From an uncultured Alphaproteobacteria bacterium (GTDB lineage Bacteria > Pseudomonadota > Alphaproteobacteria > HIMB59), in the NCBI GenBank assembly GCA_902613185.1, contig CACMGP010000001.1, positions 248,001 through 312,000 of the forward strand: a stretch of 64,000 nt of DNA, written 5' to 3'. The position numbers were made by a program, and so were the translations under genes. Of the stretch, positions 8,392 through 16,357 are shown piece by piece (position 1 is the stretch's first letter; every line of letters begins with the position of its first letter). The notes beneath the pieces were generated by a model, which searched no databases, was not told where the DNA came from, and saw nothing but the letters and a program-made list of their open reading frames with translations.

Positions 8392-8409
8392 GATTTAGAG
8401 GTCTTGCAA
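8381..8409 (-). promoter_or_regulatory. Putative sigma-70 promoter of the lyase-frc-formyltransferase operon
   Basis: On the minus strand a -35 box TTGCAA (8409-8404) is followed after 17 bp by a -10 box TACATT (8386-8381). The -10 box lies inside operator site 1. Transcription would begin near 8374. A GAGAGG ribosome site precedes the ATG at 8357. This gives the lyase operon its own promoter, separate from the transporter genes upstream. Confidence 0.5.
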
Positions 8410-8420
8410 AGAATTTTGCC

Positions 8421-9080
8421 TTATGAATTAATGCTTTCTTGTATCTTATCAACTAAAGTAAGTGCGTGATTTTTAAGAAGTTTTTCTGCTTTTGATGCCT
8501 GGCCTGCGACAAGAGATCTAACAATGTCATTGTGTTCATCAATTGATTTCACAGCTCTATGTGACTCTATTACAAATTTTTTCCTCAAGTATTGTAAATG
8601 AATTAACTGTGACTCTAAAATTTCTCCCATTAATTTTACTTTAGTTAATTTCATAATTTGATTATGAAATTTAATATTATCATTTGAGTAGTTATCAAGT
8701 TCAGACAAAACGTTCTCTTTTGAGTAATGACAATACTTATTTAAACTTTCAATCTCATCTTTAGTTGAATTAGCAATAATTAAATGAGCTGCATAACCCT
8801 CTAGACCTGCCCATACAGTTACAATATCAATCAATTCTTTTTTTGATTTTCTGTGCACAAATACGCCTCTTCTTGGAACTGTTTTAACAATTCCCTCTTG
8901 CTCTAATTTAGCAACAGCTTCTCGAATAGGTGTCCGACTAACTCCTAGCTTTTCAGATAATTGCCTCTCATCTAGATGAAAATCACTTTGTTTTAAATAT
9001 ATATTAAGTGACAAAATATATTTTTTTAGTGAATCGTATACCTTACCTTTTAGGTTTACCGTTCCTATTTTTTGGATCAT
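8421..9080 (-). CDS. GntR-family transcriptional regulator, FCD subfamily
   Basis: A 219-residue regulator. The N-terminal winged helix-turn-helix (about 10-75) contains the GntR pattern 'LDERQLSEKLGVSRTPIREA' and the wing 'VPRRGVFV'. The C-terminal FCD ligand domain (about 80-215) contains 'DNIKFHNQI' and 'IDEHNDIVRSLVAG', which supply the His/Asp metal-binding pattern of this fold. FCD regulators usually sense organic acids. It abuts tctA, from which it is probably co-transcribed, and precedes the lyase gene. Two palindromes, one before the lyase and one before the oxidoreductase-sucCD operon, are its likely operators. Confidence 0.92.
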   Translation of the reverse strand: MIQKIGTVNLKGKVYDSLKKYILSLNIYLKQSDFHLDERQLSEKLGVSRTPIREAVAKLEQEGIVKTVPRRGVFVHRKSKKELIDIVTVWAGLEGYAAHLIIANSTKDEIESLNKYCHYSKENVLSELDNYSNDNIKFHNQIMKLTKVKLMGEILESQLIHLQYLRKKFVIESHRAVKSIDEHNDIVRSLVAGQASKAEKLLKNHALTLVDKIQESINS

Positions 9081-10604
9081 TTATGTAGTCTGTGCTTTTT
9101 TAAAAAATTTTTTGTAGAGAGGGCCAAATGCTGGCATAATTAAAAGTACAATTGCAATATACATTATGATTGCAGCAATAGGTTTTTCTGCCATATCAAA
9201 AAATATTCCCATACTACCATCAGATAAAATTAGAGACTGTCTTAAAGCTTTTTCAGCTAATGGACCAAGAACAATAGATAAAACAGCTGGTGCCACAGGG
9301 TAATCTAATTTTCTCAAAATATATCCAGCAAAACCGAATAGCAACATTAACCATACGTCGTGAAGACTTTGTGTAGGTGCATAACCGCCTGTTACACAAA
9401 GAACAAAAATAACCGGGGCCAAGATGGCAAATGGTATCCTTAATACCATTAAAAAAGCTGGAATTAATGCAATATTTAAAACCAGTGTAAAGAAGTTAGC
9501 GATGTAAAGACTACCAATTAAGCCCCAAACAAACTCGGGTTCTTGAGTAAATAAAAGAGGACCTGGTGTAAGTCCCCATAAAATCATGCCACCAAGTAAA
9601 ATAGCAGTTGTAGGTGATCCTGGAATACCTAATGTTAACATAGGGAGCATACTTCCAGTACTAGCAGAATTATTTGCACATTCCGGAGCAACAACTCCAG
9701 CAGGAACACCTGAACCAAATTCTTTTGAATTTTTTGATAATTGTTTTGTAATTCCATATGACATAAGTGATGCCGGTGTGGCACCTGCCGCAGGGAGAAT
9801 TCCCACAAAGAAACCAAGAAATGAACCAATGTTCATTGCCATTATAGTTTTTTTAAGAGCACCAAATGCTCTTCCAACTTCCTTCATGTTGACTGATAAT
9901 TTTGACATTTGAACTTTACCTTTTGTTTCTTCAAGGGTCCAAAGCATCTCTCCAATTCCATAAATACCGATAGCAAGTACAAGGAAATTAATTCCATGAA
10001 GAAATCCAGGGATATTAAAGAAAATTAATCTTGGCTTTCCTGTAATTAGATCTAAGCCTATAGTTGATAAAGCTAATCCAATTAATATAGAAAAAATAGT
10101 TTTTGGAACGTCATCTCCACCTAAGCCTACAAATGTAGCAAAGGCCATTACCATTAATGCAAAGGTTTCAGGCGCATTAAATCTTAGTGCTACCTCAGCC
10201 AGAGGTGGTGCAAATAAAGTAAATAAAATAACGGATACAGTTCCACCAACGAAAGAACCGACTGCTGCTGCAGTTAAAGCTGTCATAGCTTCTCCCTTAA
10301 CAGCTAAGGGTCTTCCATCAAAAACTGTAGCTACTGCAGTAGAAGCTCCAGGTATACCTAGCATTACGGAACTTATGGCACCTCCATACATAGCGCCGTA
10401 ATAGACAGCTGCTAAAAATATTATTGCTGCAGTGGGTGGTATAATAAATGTAATTGGAATAAGTATTGCAACACCATTAACTGAACCAAGACCAGGCATT
10501 GCACCCACAAATAATCCAATTAGACAACCAAATACTAAAAGACCAAGGTTTAAGGGCTCAAAGGATACAAAAATTCCCTCTAGAAGAAGTATGAATACAT
10601 CCAT
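9081..10604 (-). CDS. tctA: Tripartite tricarboxylate transporter, large membrane subunit TctA
   Basis: A 507-residue protein of about twelve membrane helices. It carries both TctA signature regions, 'GLFVGAMPGLGSVNGVAILIP' near the N-terminus and 'LGIPGSPTTAILLGGMILWGLTPGP' near residue 335. It forms the translocation channel of the binding-protein-dependent TTT system in the inner membrane. It follows tctB by 28 nt, and its stop directly abuts the gntR start. Known substrates of the family include citrate, tartrate, terephthalate and other carboxylates. The enzyme genes downstream suggest a short dicarboxylate or 2-hydroxy acid here (inference). Confidence 0.95.
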   Translation of the reverse strand: MDVFILLLEGIFVSFEPLNLGLLVFGCLIGLFVGAMPGLGSVNGVAILIPITFIIPPTAAIIFLAAVYYGAMYGGAISSVMLGIPGASTAVATVFDGRPLAVKGEAMTALTAAAVGSFVGGTVSVILFTLFAPPLAEVALRFNAPETFALMVMAFATFVGLGGDDVPKTIFSILIGLALSTIGLDLITGKPRLIFFNIPGFLHGINFLVLAIGIYGIGEMLWTLEETKGKVQMSKLSVNMKEVGRAFGALKKTIMAMNIGSFLGFFVGILPAAGATPASLMSYGITKQLSKNSKEFGSGVPAGVVAPECANNSASTGSMLPMLTLGIPGSPTTAILLGGMILWGLTPGPLLFTQEPEFVWGLIGSLYIANFFTLVLNIALIPAFLMVLRIPFAILAPVIFVLCVTGGYAPTQSLHDVWLMLLFGFAGYILRKLDYPVAPAVLSIVLGPLAEKALRQSLILSDGSMGIFFDMAEKPIAAIIMYIAIVLLIMPAFGPLYKKFFKKAQTT

Positions 10605-10632
10605 CTTTTATGTCTTTACTTTACCAATCTCA

Positions 10633-11157
10633 TTAAGAATACATAAAATCGTATACTGGATAAAATAAGGGCTCTGAAATACCTTGGGGTAAAGGTATTT
10701 TTAAAAGCCATTCAAAAAATAAAAAGGTTAAAACTGGTGTGATTAAAGAGAATACAGATATAAATAGGACACTTTTAGAACTAAAATATCTAAGATAAAA
10801 AGCTAAAAAAAAGATAAGTGAAAAGTAAATTCCCAAATAGCCTATTGCTAAAACTAAAATAACTAATGAAATAATTGTTACTGCAATATATTTGAATGCT
10901 TCAGCCTCAATAAAAGGAGAGTCATCTTTAGATTGTGGTGACCTTTTTAGAACGAATTTAATTATGGTAAGGACAGTGCAGATAAGCATGCCAAGAGAAA
11001 GGTAAAAAGGAAGAAATCCCGCACCCATGTTTTCTTCTGCGTTCCATGTAATTCTATTCTCAGCACTTTTAATCATCAGAGCGATTGAGCATAACGCTAA
11101 AATAACGGCCACCGCAATTTCTGCTCTTTTGACAGTTATTTTGTTTGTTATGCTCAT
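10633..11157 (-). CDS. tctB: Tripartite tricarboxylate transporter, small membrane subunit TctB
   Basis: A 174-residue protein with about four hydrophobic helices ('AVILALCSIALMI', 'FLPFYLSLGMLICTVLTI', 'AVTIISLVILVLAIGYLGIYFSLIFFLAFYL', 'LFISVFSLITPVLTFLFFEWLL'). The 'GAGFLPFYLSLGM' segment and the terminal 'FEWLLKIPLPQG' are typical of TctB. It lies between tctC (19 nt) and tctA (28 nt) in the usual order and partners TctA in the membrane. Confidence 0.92.
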   Translation of the reverse strand: MSITNKITVKRAEIAVAVILALCSIALMIKSAENRITWNAEENMGAGFLPFYLSLGMLICTVLTIIKFVLKRSPQSKDDSPFIEAEAFKYIAVTIISLVILVLAIGYLGIYFSLIFFLAFYLRYFSSKSVLFISVFSLITPVLTFLFFEWLLKIPLPQGISEPLFYPVYDFMYS

Positions 11158-11176
11158 ATCACTCTTAATTTAAATA

Positions 11177-12154
11177 TTAGTCAAAGTTTTTAATGATCTC
11201 ACCGTGCTTAGCATATTCGATTGCTAAGAAATCTTTAAGACCAAAACCCTCTAACCAGCTCATTAACTTTCCATCGTCGATGTTGAAAGTTTGGAACTCG
11301 TCATCATGATAAACAGTGTGAAGAAGTCCTGTGTAGTACTTCTCTACCTCTGCATCAACACCAGCTGGAGCCATGAATGCTCTCATCATATAGTATTCAA
11401 GATCAGGATAACCTAATTCATATGAAGATGGTACTTCTGGGAATGCAGGATTTCTCTCAGGAGTCATCATAACTAATGCTTTTGAATCACCTGATTGATA
11501 GAATCCCATCTGCTCAGAAGGGTTGTTTAATGTAAAATCTGACTCGCCGCCAACTAGACCTTTTGCAACAGCACCACCACCGTCATATGGTACGTACTTT
11601 GCATCAAATCCAAACTGACCTCTCATCATACCAAGAAGTAATTCGTCCTCAGACATACTTCCTGTGCCACCCATTACTAGACCATTGCCTTTAGCAAGTG
11701 CGATGAAGTCATCAAATGTTTCTACACCTTGAGTATTTTTACCTTCAGTTGCAATCCATACTAAGAATGTATCTGTAATAAGTCTTGCTAATGGTGTGAA
11801 GTCATTAAAGAAGTCAATTCCTAACTCAGGCTGGTTAACAGGTGTAGTTAGAACGTTGTTAAGAGTAATGATAAGTGTGTGCTCATCACCAGCTTTTTTC
11901 TTAACATAAGTCATAGCTTCACCACCAGAACCACCTTTTTTATTAATCGGAATCACTGGCTTAGATGCGTAGTCGTTTTTCTCGATAACACCTTGAACTA
12001 ATCTAGCAATTTCGTCAGCTCCACCACCTTGACCAGCTGGGATAATAAGTTCAATAGGCTTCTTTGGACTAAAAGGCTTCGCAGAAGACACTGAACTAAC
12101 AGCGACAAGTGAAAGTGAAACAATAACTAATGCTAATTTTTTGATTATTGACAT
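11177..12154 (-). CDS. tctC: Tripartite tricarboxylate transporter substrate-binding protein TctC (Bug family)
   Basis: A 325-residue periplasmic binding protein with a clear signal peptide (about 1-25, 'KKLALVIVSLSLVAVSSVSSA', cleavage after SSA). The body starts with 'KPIELIIPAGQGGGADEIAR', the usual Bug entry motif for carboxylate binding, and 'GGTGSMSEDELLLG' follows near residue 155. A strong ribosome site (AGGAGG, 7-nt spacing) precedes the ATG, consistent with the high expression needed for a binding protein. It is first in tctCBA-gntR and is divergent from the oxidoreductase-sucCD operon. Base composition is less AT-rich than most of the window. Confidence 0.94.
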   Translation of the reverse strand: MSIIKKLALVIVSLSLVAVSSVSSAKPFSPKKPIELIIPAGQGGGADEIARLVQGVIEKNDYASKPVIPINKKGGSGGEAMTYVKKKAGDEHTLIITLNNVLTTPVNQPELGIDFFNDFTPLARLITDTFLVWIATEGKNTQGVETFDDFIALAKGNGLVMGGTGSMSEDELLLGMMRGQFGFDAKYVPYDGGGAVAKGLVGGESDFTLNNPSEQMGFYQSGDSKALVMMTPERNPAFPEVPSSYELGYPDLEYYMMRAFMAPAGVDAEVEKYYTGLLHTVYHDDEFQTFNIDDGKLMSWLEGFGLKDFLAIEYAKHGEIIKNFD

Positions 12155-12273
12155 ATTGTTTCCTCCTATAGGTTAAGCAGTACAATAAACTATTTAAGAG
12201 AATATTAAAAATATATTCTTAATTTAGGATTTAGTTTAAAATTAGAAAAATCCTTGTTTTAGCATTGATATTC

Positions 12274-12301
12274 TTGACATTTACAACAGTGATTGTGTTA
12301 T
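12274..12301 (+). promoter_or_regulatory. Putative sigma-70 promoter of the oxidoreductase-sucCD operon
   Basis: A perfect -35 box TTGACA (12274-12279) is followed after 16 bp by TGTTAT (12296-12301), a 4/6 match to the -10 box. Transcription would begin near 12307, inside operator site 2. This places the true start codon of the following gene downstream of the ORF-track start at 12306. Confidence 0.5.
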
Positions 12302-12305
12302 TTAA

Positions 12306-12322
12306 TTGTATAATGTATACAA
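12306..12322. promoter_or_regulatory. Putative GntR operator (site 2)
   Basis: The 17-bp perfect inverted repeat TTGTATA-ATG-TATACAA matches operator site 1 (8375-8391) at 15 of 17 positions, with compensating changes in both arms. It lies just downstream of a TTGACA promoter at the probable transcription start. It also lies about 150 bp upstream of tctC on the other strand, so one site could influence both divergent operons. Confidence 0.75.
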
Positions 12323-12341
12323 AATACCACAGGCAGTTAAA

Positions 12342-13316
12342 TTGAAGTTTATAAATTATAAAGATGGGAGTTTGTTTCTAGACGAAAAAGAGATCGCTGA
12401 CCCTCTTGATGAACAAATCCAAATTGAAATTCATTTCGCTGGAATAAATAGAGCAGATATTCTCCAAAAAAATGGACATTACCCACCACCCTCAGGTGAG
12501 AGTGAAATTATTGGATTAGAGTGTTCCGGAATAGTTACCAAATTAGGAAAGTCAGTAAAAAACTTTAGTTTAGGAGAACAAGTTTGTGCAATTCTTGGAG
12601 GTGGCGGATATGCGGAGTACGTAAATGTTAATGAAAAACAAGTAATGCCATTACCAAAAAATTTAAATTTACATGAAGCTGGTTGCTTACCAGAAACCAC
12701 ACTCACTGTTTTTGAGAATATTTTCAATGTATCTAAATTTCAAAGAGATGAGGCGATTTTGATACATGGTGGAAGTAGTGGTATCGGCACAACTGCTATT
12801 TCAATTCTTAAAAATTATACAAAAAATATTTTTGTAACCGCTGGTACGAGTGGGAAATGTAAGAGTTGTATCGAATTAGGAGCCACTGATGCTATTAACT
12901 ACAAAGATACAGATTTTGAAGAATATTTTAATCAGAAAAAATTAAAGGTTGATGTAATATTAGATATGGTTGGAGGAGATTACTTAAAAAAAAATTTAAA
13001 AATATTAAATTTTAAAGGAAGACTTACTTATATTGCTGCCCTCGGTGGGATTAAAGCAGAAACTAATCTTTTACATATAATGAATAAACAATTAAAAATA
13101 TCTGGATCAACATTAAGATCAAGATCTCCATCTGAAAAGGGAAATATTGTTGATCAGGTTGTCAAAGAAATATGGCCTTTGATAGAGAATGATAAATATA
13201 AACCAACGATTTTTGAAACTTTTAATATGAGTGATGTAAATAAAGCACATGAGGTTATGGAAAAATCTGAACATACAGGAAAAATAGTTTTAAGCATAAA
13301 AGGAGAAAAAAAATGA
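12342..13316 (+). CDS. NADPH:quinone oxidoreductase, PIG3/zeta-crystallin type (zinc-independent MDR)
   Basis: A 324-residue medium-chain reductase. The GroES-like N-terminal domain contains '[20 protein letters not shown]', the PIG3-type signature. The Rossmann domain has '[16 protein letters not shown]' (about residue 145). No zinc-binding cysteines are seen, as expected for quinone oxidoreductases. The ORF track begins at a TTG at 12306, but that codon lies within the putative operator and at the predicted transcription start. The in-frame TTG at 12342 ([10 protein letters not shown]) fits the family N-terminus better. The gene ends in an ATGA overlap with sucC. Its role next to succinyl-CoA synthetase is unknown; the actual substrate may be a carbonyl or enoyl compound from the pathway. 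Confidence 0.85.
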   Translation: MKFINYKDGSLFLDEKEIADPLDEQIQIEIHFAGINRADILQKNGHYPPPSGESEIIGLECSGIVTKLGKSVKNFSLGEQVCAILGGGGYAEYVNVNEKQVMPLPKNLNLHEAGCLPETTLTVFENIFNVSKFQRDEAILIHGGSSGIGTTAISILKNYTKNIFVTAGTSGKCKSCIELGATDAINYKDTDFEEYFNQKKLKVDVILDMVGGDYLKKNLKILNFKGRLTYIAALGGIKAETNLLHIMNKQLKISGSTLRSRSPSEKGNIVDQVVKEIWPLIENDKYKPTIFETFNMSDVNKAHEVMEKSEHTGKIVLSIKGEKK

Positions 13317-14500
13317 ATCTGCACGAATACCAAGCAAAAATATTATTAAAAAATAATAACGTTAGAGTTTTAAATGGCTACCCAGTATTAGATTATAGCG
13401 ATATAGAAACTGCTGTAGACTCTATCCAAACACCCGTTATGGTTGTGAAGTCTCAAATTCATGCAGGTGGAAGAGGCGCAGGAAAATTTACAGATAGTGG
13501 TGATGACAAAGGTGGTGTGAGAGTTTGCTTCTCAAAAGATGAAGCCAAAGACAATGCAAAAAAAATGTTTGGTAAAACTTTAGTTACAAAACAAACTGGC
13601 CCAAGTGGAAAACAGGTAAATAGACTTTATATCGAGGAAGGGTGTGATATCAAAAAAGAGTACTATCTAAGTATGCTCGTGGATAGAGCCTCATCTTCAA
13701 TTTCAATTATAGCCTCTACTGAGGGTGGTATGGAAATCGAGGAGGTAGCAGAAAAGCAACCTGAAAAAATTATTACTGTTAATGTCCCTGGGGACAGTAT
13801 TATAGACCAAAATAGTTTAAATAAATTAACTAAGGGTCTTAATATAGATCAAAATCTATCAAATGATTTTTGTGATCAAATTCAAAAAATTTACAATAGC
13901 TTTTTGTCTTCAGATGCCTCTTTAGTTGAAGTTAATCCTTTTGTATTGACTGGTGAGGGTAATTTTTTGGCTTTAGACGCGAAGGTGTCGATAGACGATA
14001 ATGCGCTTTATAAACATAAAGATGTAGCTTCAATGAGAGACGAAACTGAAGAGGACCCTGCAGAGATTGAGGCTTCAAAACATGAGCTTAACTACGTCAA
14101 ATTAGATGGTCAAATTGGATGCATGGTAAATGGAGCTGGTCTTGCAATGGGGACAATGGATATAATTAAATTACATGGTGGAAGTCCTGCAAATTTTCTA
14201 GATGTAGGAGGAGGAGCTACAAAAGAGAGAGTGGCAAAAGCTTTTTCTATAATTCTGCAAGATCCAAATGTAAAAGCTATTTTGGTTAATATTTTTGGTG
14301 GCATTATGAAATGTGACATTATCGCTGAGGGTGTGGTAGCTGCAGCTAAAGAGCTATCTATTCAAGTTCCATTGGTAGTAAGATTAGAAGGGACCAATGT
14401 TGACCTAGGAAAAGAAATTTTAAATAAATCTGGGCTGTCAATTATTTCGGCTGATAATTTAGAAGATGCAGCTCAAAAGGCAGTTAGGGCTTTAAATTAA
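13313..14500 (+). CDS. sucC: Succinyl-CoA synthetase beta subunit
   Basis: A 395-residue ATP-grasp CoA ligase subunit starting '[12 protein letters not shown]'. The nucleotide-binding loop is 'IHAGGRGAG' (about 49-57). The core block '[27 protein letters not shown]' is close to E. coli SucC. It acts with SucD in the TCA cycle, interconverting succinyl-CoA and succinate with ATP or GTP synthesis. It overlaps the oxidoreductase gene by 4 nt, and sucD follows after 10 nt with an AGGAG site. Its position in a GntR-operator-controlled operon, rather than beside sucAB or mdh, suggests linkage to CoA-transferase metabolism. Confidence 0.95.
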   Translation: MNLHEYQAKILLKNNNVRVLNGYPVLDYSDIETAVDSIQTPVMVVKSQIHAGGRGAGKFTDSGDDKGGVRVCFSKDEAKDNAKKMFGKTLVTKQTGPSGKQVNRLYIEEGCDIKKEYYLSMLVDRASSSISIIASTEGGMEIEEVAEKQPEKIITVNVPGDSIIDQNSLNKLTKGLNIDQNLSNDFCDQIQKIYNSFLSSDASLVEVNPFVLTGEGNFLALDAKVSIDDNALYKHKDVASMRDETEEDPAEIEASKHELNYVKLDGQIGCMVNGAGLAMGTMDIIKLHGGSPANFLDVGGGATKERVAKAFSIILQDPNVKAILVNIFGGIMKCDIIAEGVVAAAKELSIQVPLVVRLEGTNVDLGKEILNKSGLSIISADNLEDAAQKAVRALN

Positions 14501-14510
14501 AGGAGAAATT

Positions 14511-15383
14511 ATGTCAGTATTAATTAATAAAAACACAAAAGTTATTTGCCAGGGTTTTACTGGTTCCCAAGGTACATTTCACTCAGAACAAGCTATAAAA
14601 TATGGAACTCAAATGGTTGGTGGGGTGACACCAAAGAAAGGTGGTCAAGAGCATTTAGGACTTCCTGTGTTTAATAGTGTTAAAGAGGCAAAAGACAACA
14701 CAGATGCAAATGCAACTGTAATATACGTTCCACCTCCTTTTGCAGCTGGTGCTATAACTGAAGCGATTGATGCAGACATGGAAATAATTGTTTGTATAAC
14801 TGAAGGAGTTCCAGTTCTTGATATGATGCAAGTAAAAAGAAAATTGGAAAAATCAAAATCGCGTTTAATTGGACCCAACTGCCCAGGAATAATTACTCCT
14901 GATGAATGCAAAATAGGCATTATGCCGGGTCATATTCACCAAAAAGGAAAAATAGGAGTTGTTAGTAGATCTGGCACATTGACATATGAAGCAGTAGCAC
15001 AAACTTCTGCTGTAGGTCTAGGTCAATCGACTTGTATTGGTATTGGGGGAGATCCTATTAACGGAACAAACTTTATAGATTGCCTTGATCTTTTTTTAAA
15101 AGATCCGGAAACCGAAGGAATCATAATGATTGGAGAGATTGGTGGAACTGCTGAAGAGGAAGCTGCAGAATTTATTAAAAAATCTGAAATAAAAAAACCA
15201 GTTGCTTCTTTTATAGCCGGTGCTAGTGCTCCTGCTGGAAAAAGAATGGGTCATGCAGGTGCAATTATTTCTGGTGGAAAAGGCACTGCAGAGTCAAAGT
15301 TTAGTGCTTTAGAAGAAGCAGGAGTTCATATATCCAAATCACCAGCAAAACTAGGTGAGACAATCAAAGAAGCTTTAAACTAA
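14511..15383 (+). CDS. sucD: Succinyl-CoA synthetase alpha subunit
   Basis: A 290-residue subunit with the CoA-binding Rossmann domain ('[20 protein letters not shown]') and the phosphorylated histidine in '[13 protein letters not shown]' (about residue 246). Many blocks are identical to E. coli SucD ('[10 protein letters not shown]', '[11 protein letters not shown]', '[14 protein letters not shown]', '[14 protein letters not shown]'). That favours a true succinyl-CoA synthetase over the related malate-CoA ligase MtkB. Its stop overlaps the stop of the convergent reductase gene by a few bases, leaving no room for a separate terminator. Confidence 0.95.
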   Translation: MSVLINKNTKVICQGFTGSQGTFHSEQAIKYGTQMVGGVTPKKGGQEHLGLPVFNSVKEAKDNTDANATVIYVPPPFAAGAITEAIDADMEIIVCITEGVPVLDMMQVKRKLEKSKSRLIGPNCPGIITPDECKIGIMPGHIHQKGKIGVVSRSGTLTYEAVAQTSAVGLGQSTCIGIGGDPINGTNFIDCLDLFLKDPETEGIIMIGEIGGTAEEEAAEFIKKSEIKKPVASFIAGASAPAGKRMGHAGAIISGGKGTAESKFSALEEAGVHISKSPAKLGETIKEALN

Positions 15384-16357
15384 TATAATTTAGCTTCTTT
15401 AGCTCTAAGTTTAGTTAAAGCAAGAACTGTATCAATTGTAGGAGTTGGAACATTTGTAATTTTTCCAAGCTCTTGAACAGATGTGATTAAAGCATCAATC
15501 TCCATAGGTCTATCACGTTCTAAATCTTGAAGCATAGATGTTTTATGTTCGCCAACTGCTTTAGCTGCATCAATTCTTCTCTCAACATCGAAAGGCTTGT
15601 CTATTCCTAAATTTTGAGAAATTGCATGAGCTTCATTCATCATATTTTTTATGACGGCTCTAACATCGTCGTTGCTACAAATTTTGACAAGTGTAGATGT
15701 TGTAAGTGCACTAATAGGATTAAGAGAAAGATTACCAAAAAGTTTTAACCAGATATCACCTTTTATATTAGGTCTAACAGGTGCTTGAAAGCCTGCTTTC
15801 TCTAAAGTCTCAGAAAGATTTTTAATTCTATCTGTTTCCTCTCCATTAATTTCTCCTAGTTGAAACTTATCTCCCTCTAAGTGCTGAATGACACCTGGTT
15901 TGATAACTTCTGATGCGGGATTAACTATACAGCCGATGATTTTTTCAGGGCCAATTCGATCCCATTGACTTCCATCTGGATCAACTGAAGTAACTTTTTT
16001 ATCTTTGAAATCAGGGTTAGTGTGATTGTAGAAATACCACCATGGGATACCATTCACACCCCAAACAAATGAAGTGTCATCTTTCATAAGAACTTCAAAT
16101 GCATCAAGACAACCAGGAACTGAATGAGCTTTTAGAGTAACAAAAATATAGTCTTGCTTTCCTGCTTTTTCCGCTGTGTCTACACACTTTGGATACACAA
16201 CTAGTTCTTTGCCATCTTTCCTTAATCTCAGTCCATCTTGCTTGATAGCCTGATAATGAGGCCCCCTAGCAATTAAAGTTACATCTGCACCTATCTCAGT
16301 AAGTTTTGCTCCCAAATAACCACCAATAGCTCCTGCACCGTAAATACAAATTTTCAT
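15380..16357 (-). CDS. Ketopantoate reductase-family oxidoreductase (2-dehydropantoate 2-reductase-like)
   Basis: A 325-residue NADP-dependent dehydrogenase of the PanE fold. It has the N-terminal dinucleotide motif '[15 protein letters not shown]' (about 5-19), the central '[19 protein letters not shown]' with the conserved Lys and Asn of the family (about 207-225), and C-terminal '[15 protein letters not shown]' with the conserved Asp/Glu. PanE makes pantoate for CoA, but many paralogues reduce other 2-oxo acids. It begins immediately after the stop of the glyoxylate aminotransferase gene, so a role on a 2-oxo or 2-hydroxy acid of the same pathway is possible. True PanE cannot be excluded. 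Confidence 0.82.
   Translation of the reverse strand: MKICIYGAGAIGGYLGAKLTEIGADVTLIARGPHYQAIKQDGLRLRKDGKELVVYPKCVDTAEKAGKQDYIFVTLKAHSVPGCLDAFEVLMKDDTSFVWGVNGIPWWYFYNHTNPDFKDKKVTSVDPDGSQWDRIGPEKIIGCIVNPASEVIKPGVIQHLEGDKFQLGEINGEETDRIKNLSETLEKAGFQAPVRPNIKGDIWLKLFGNLSLNPISALTTSTLVKICSNDDVRAVIKNMMNEAHAISQNLGIDKPFDVERRIDAAKAVGEHKTSMLQDLERDRPMEIDALITSVQELGKITNVPTPTIDTVLALTKLRAKEAKLY

Noticed and set aside
12196-12223. AT-rich dyad TTAAGAGAATATTAAAAATATATTCTTAA upstream of tctC
   Set aside because: It is imperfect, almost all A/T and unlike the GntR sites. Such dyads arise often by chance at this composition.
13313-15383. Malate-CoA ligase (mtkA/mtkB) for the sucC/sucD pair
   Set aside because: The alpha subunit is nearly identical in key blocks to E. 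coli SucD ('[17 protein letters not shown]'), and no malyl-CoA lyase gene is adjacent.
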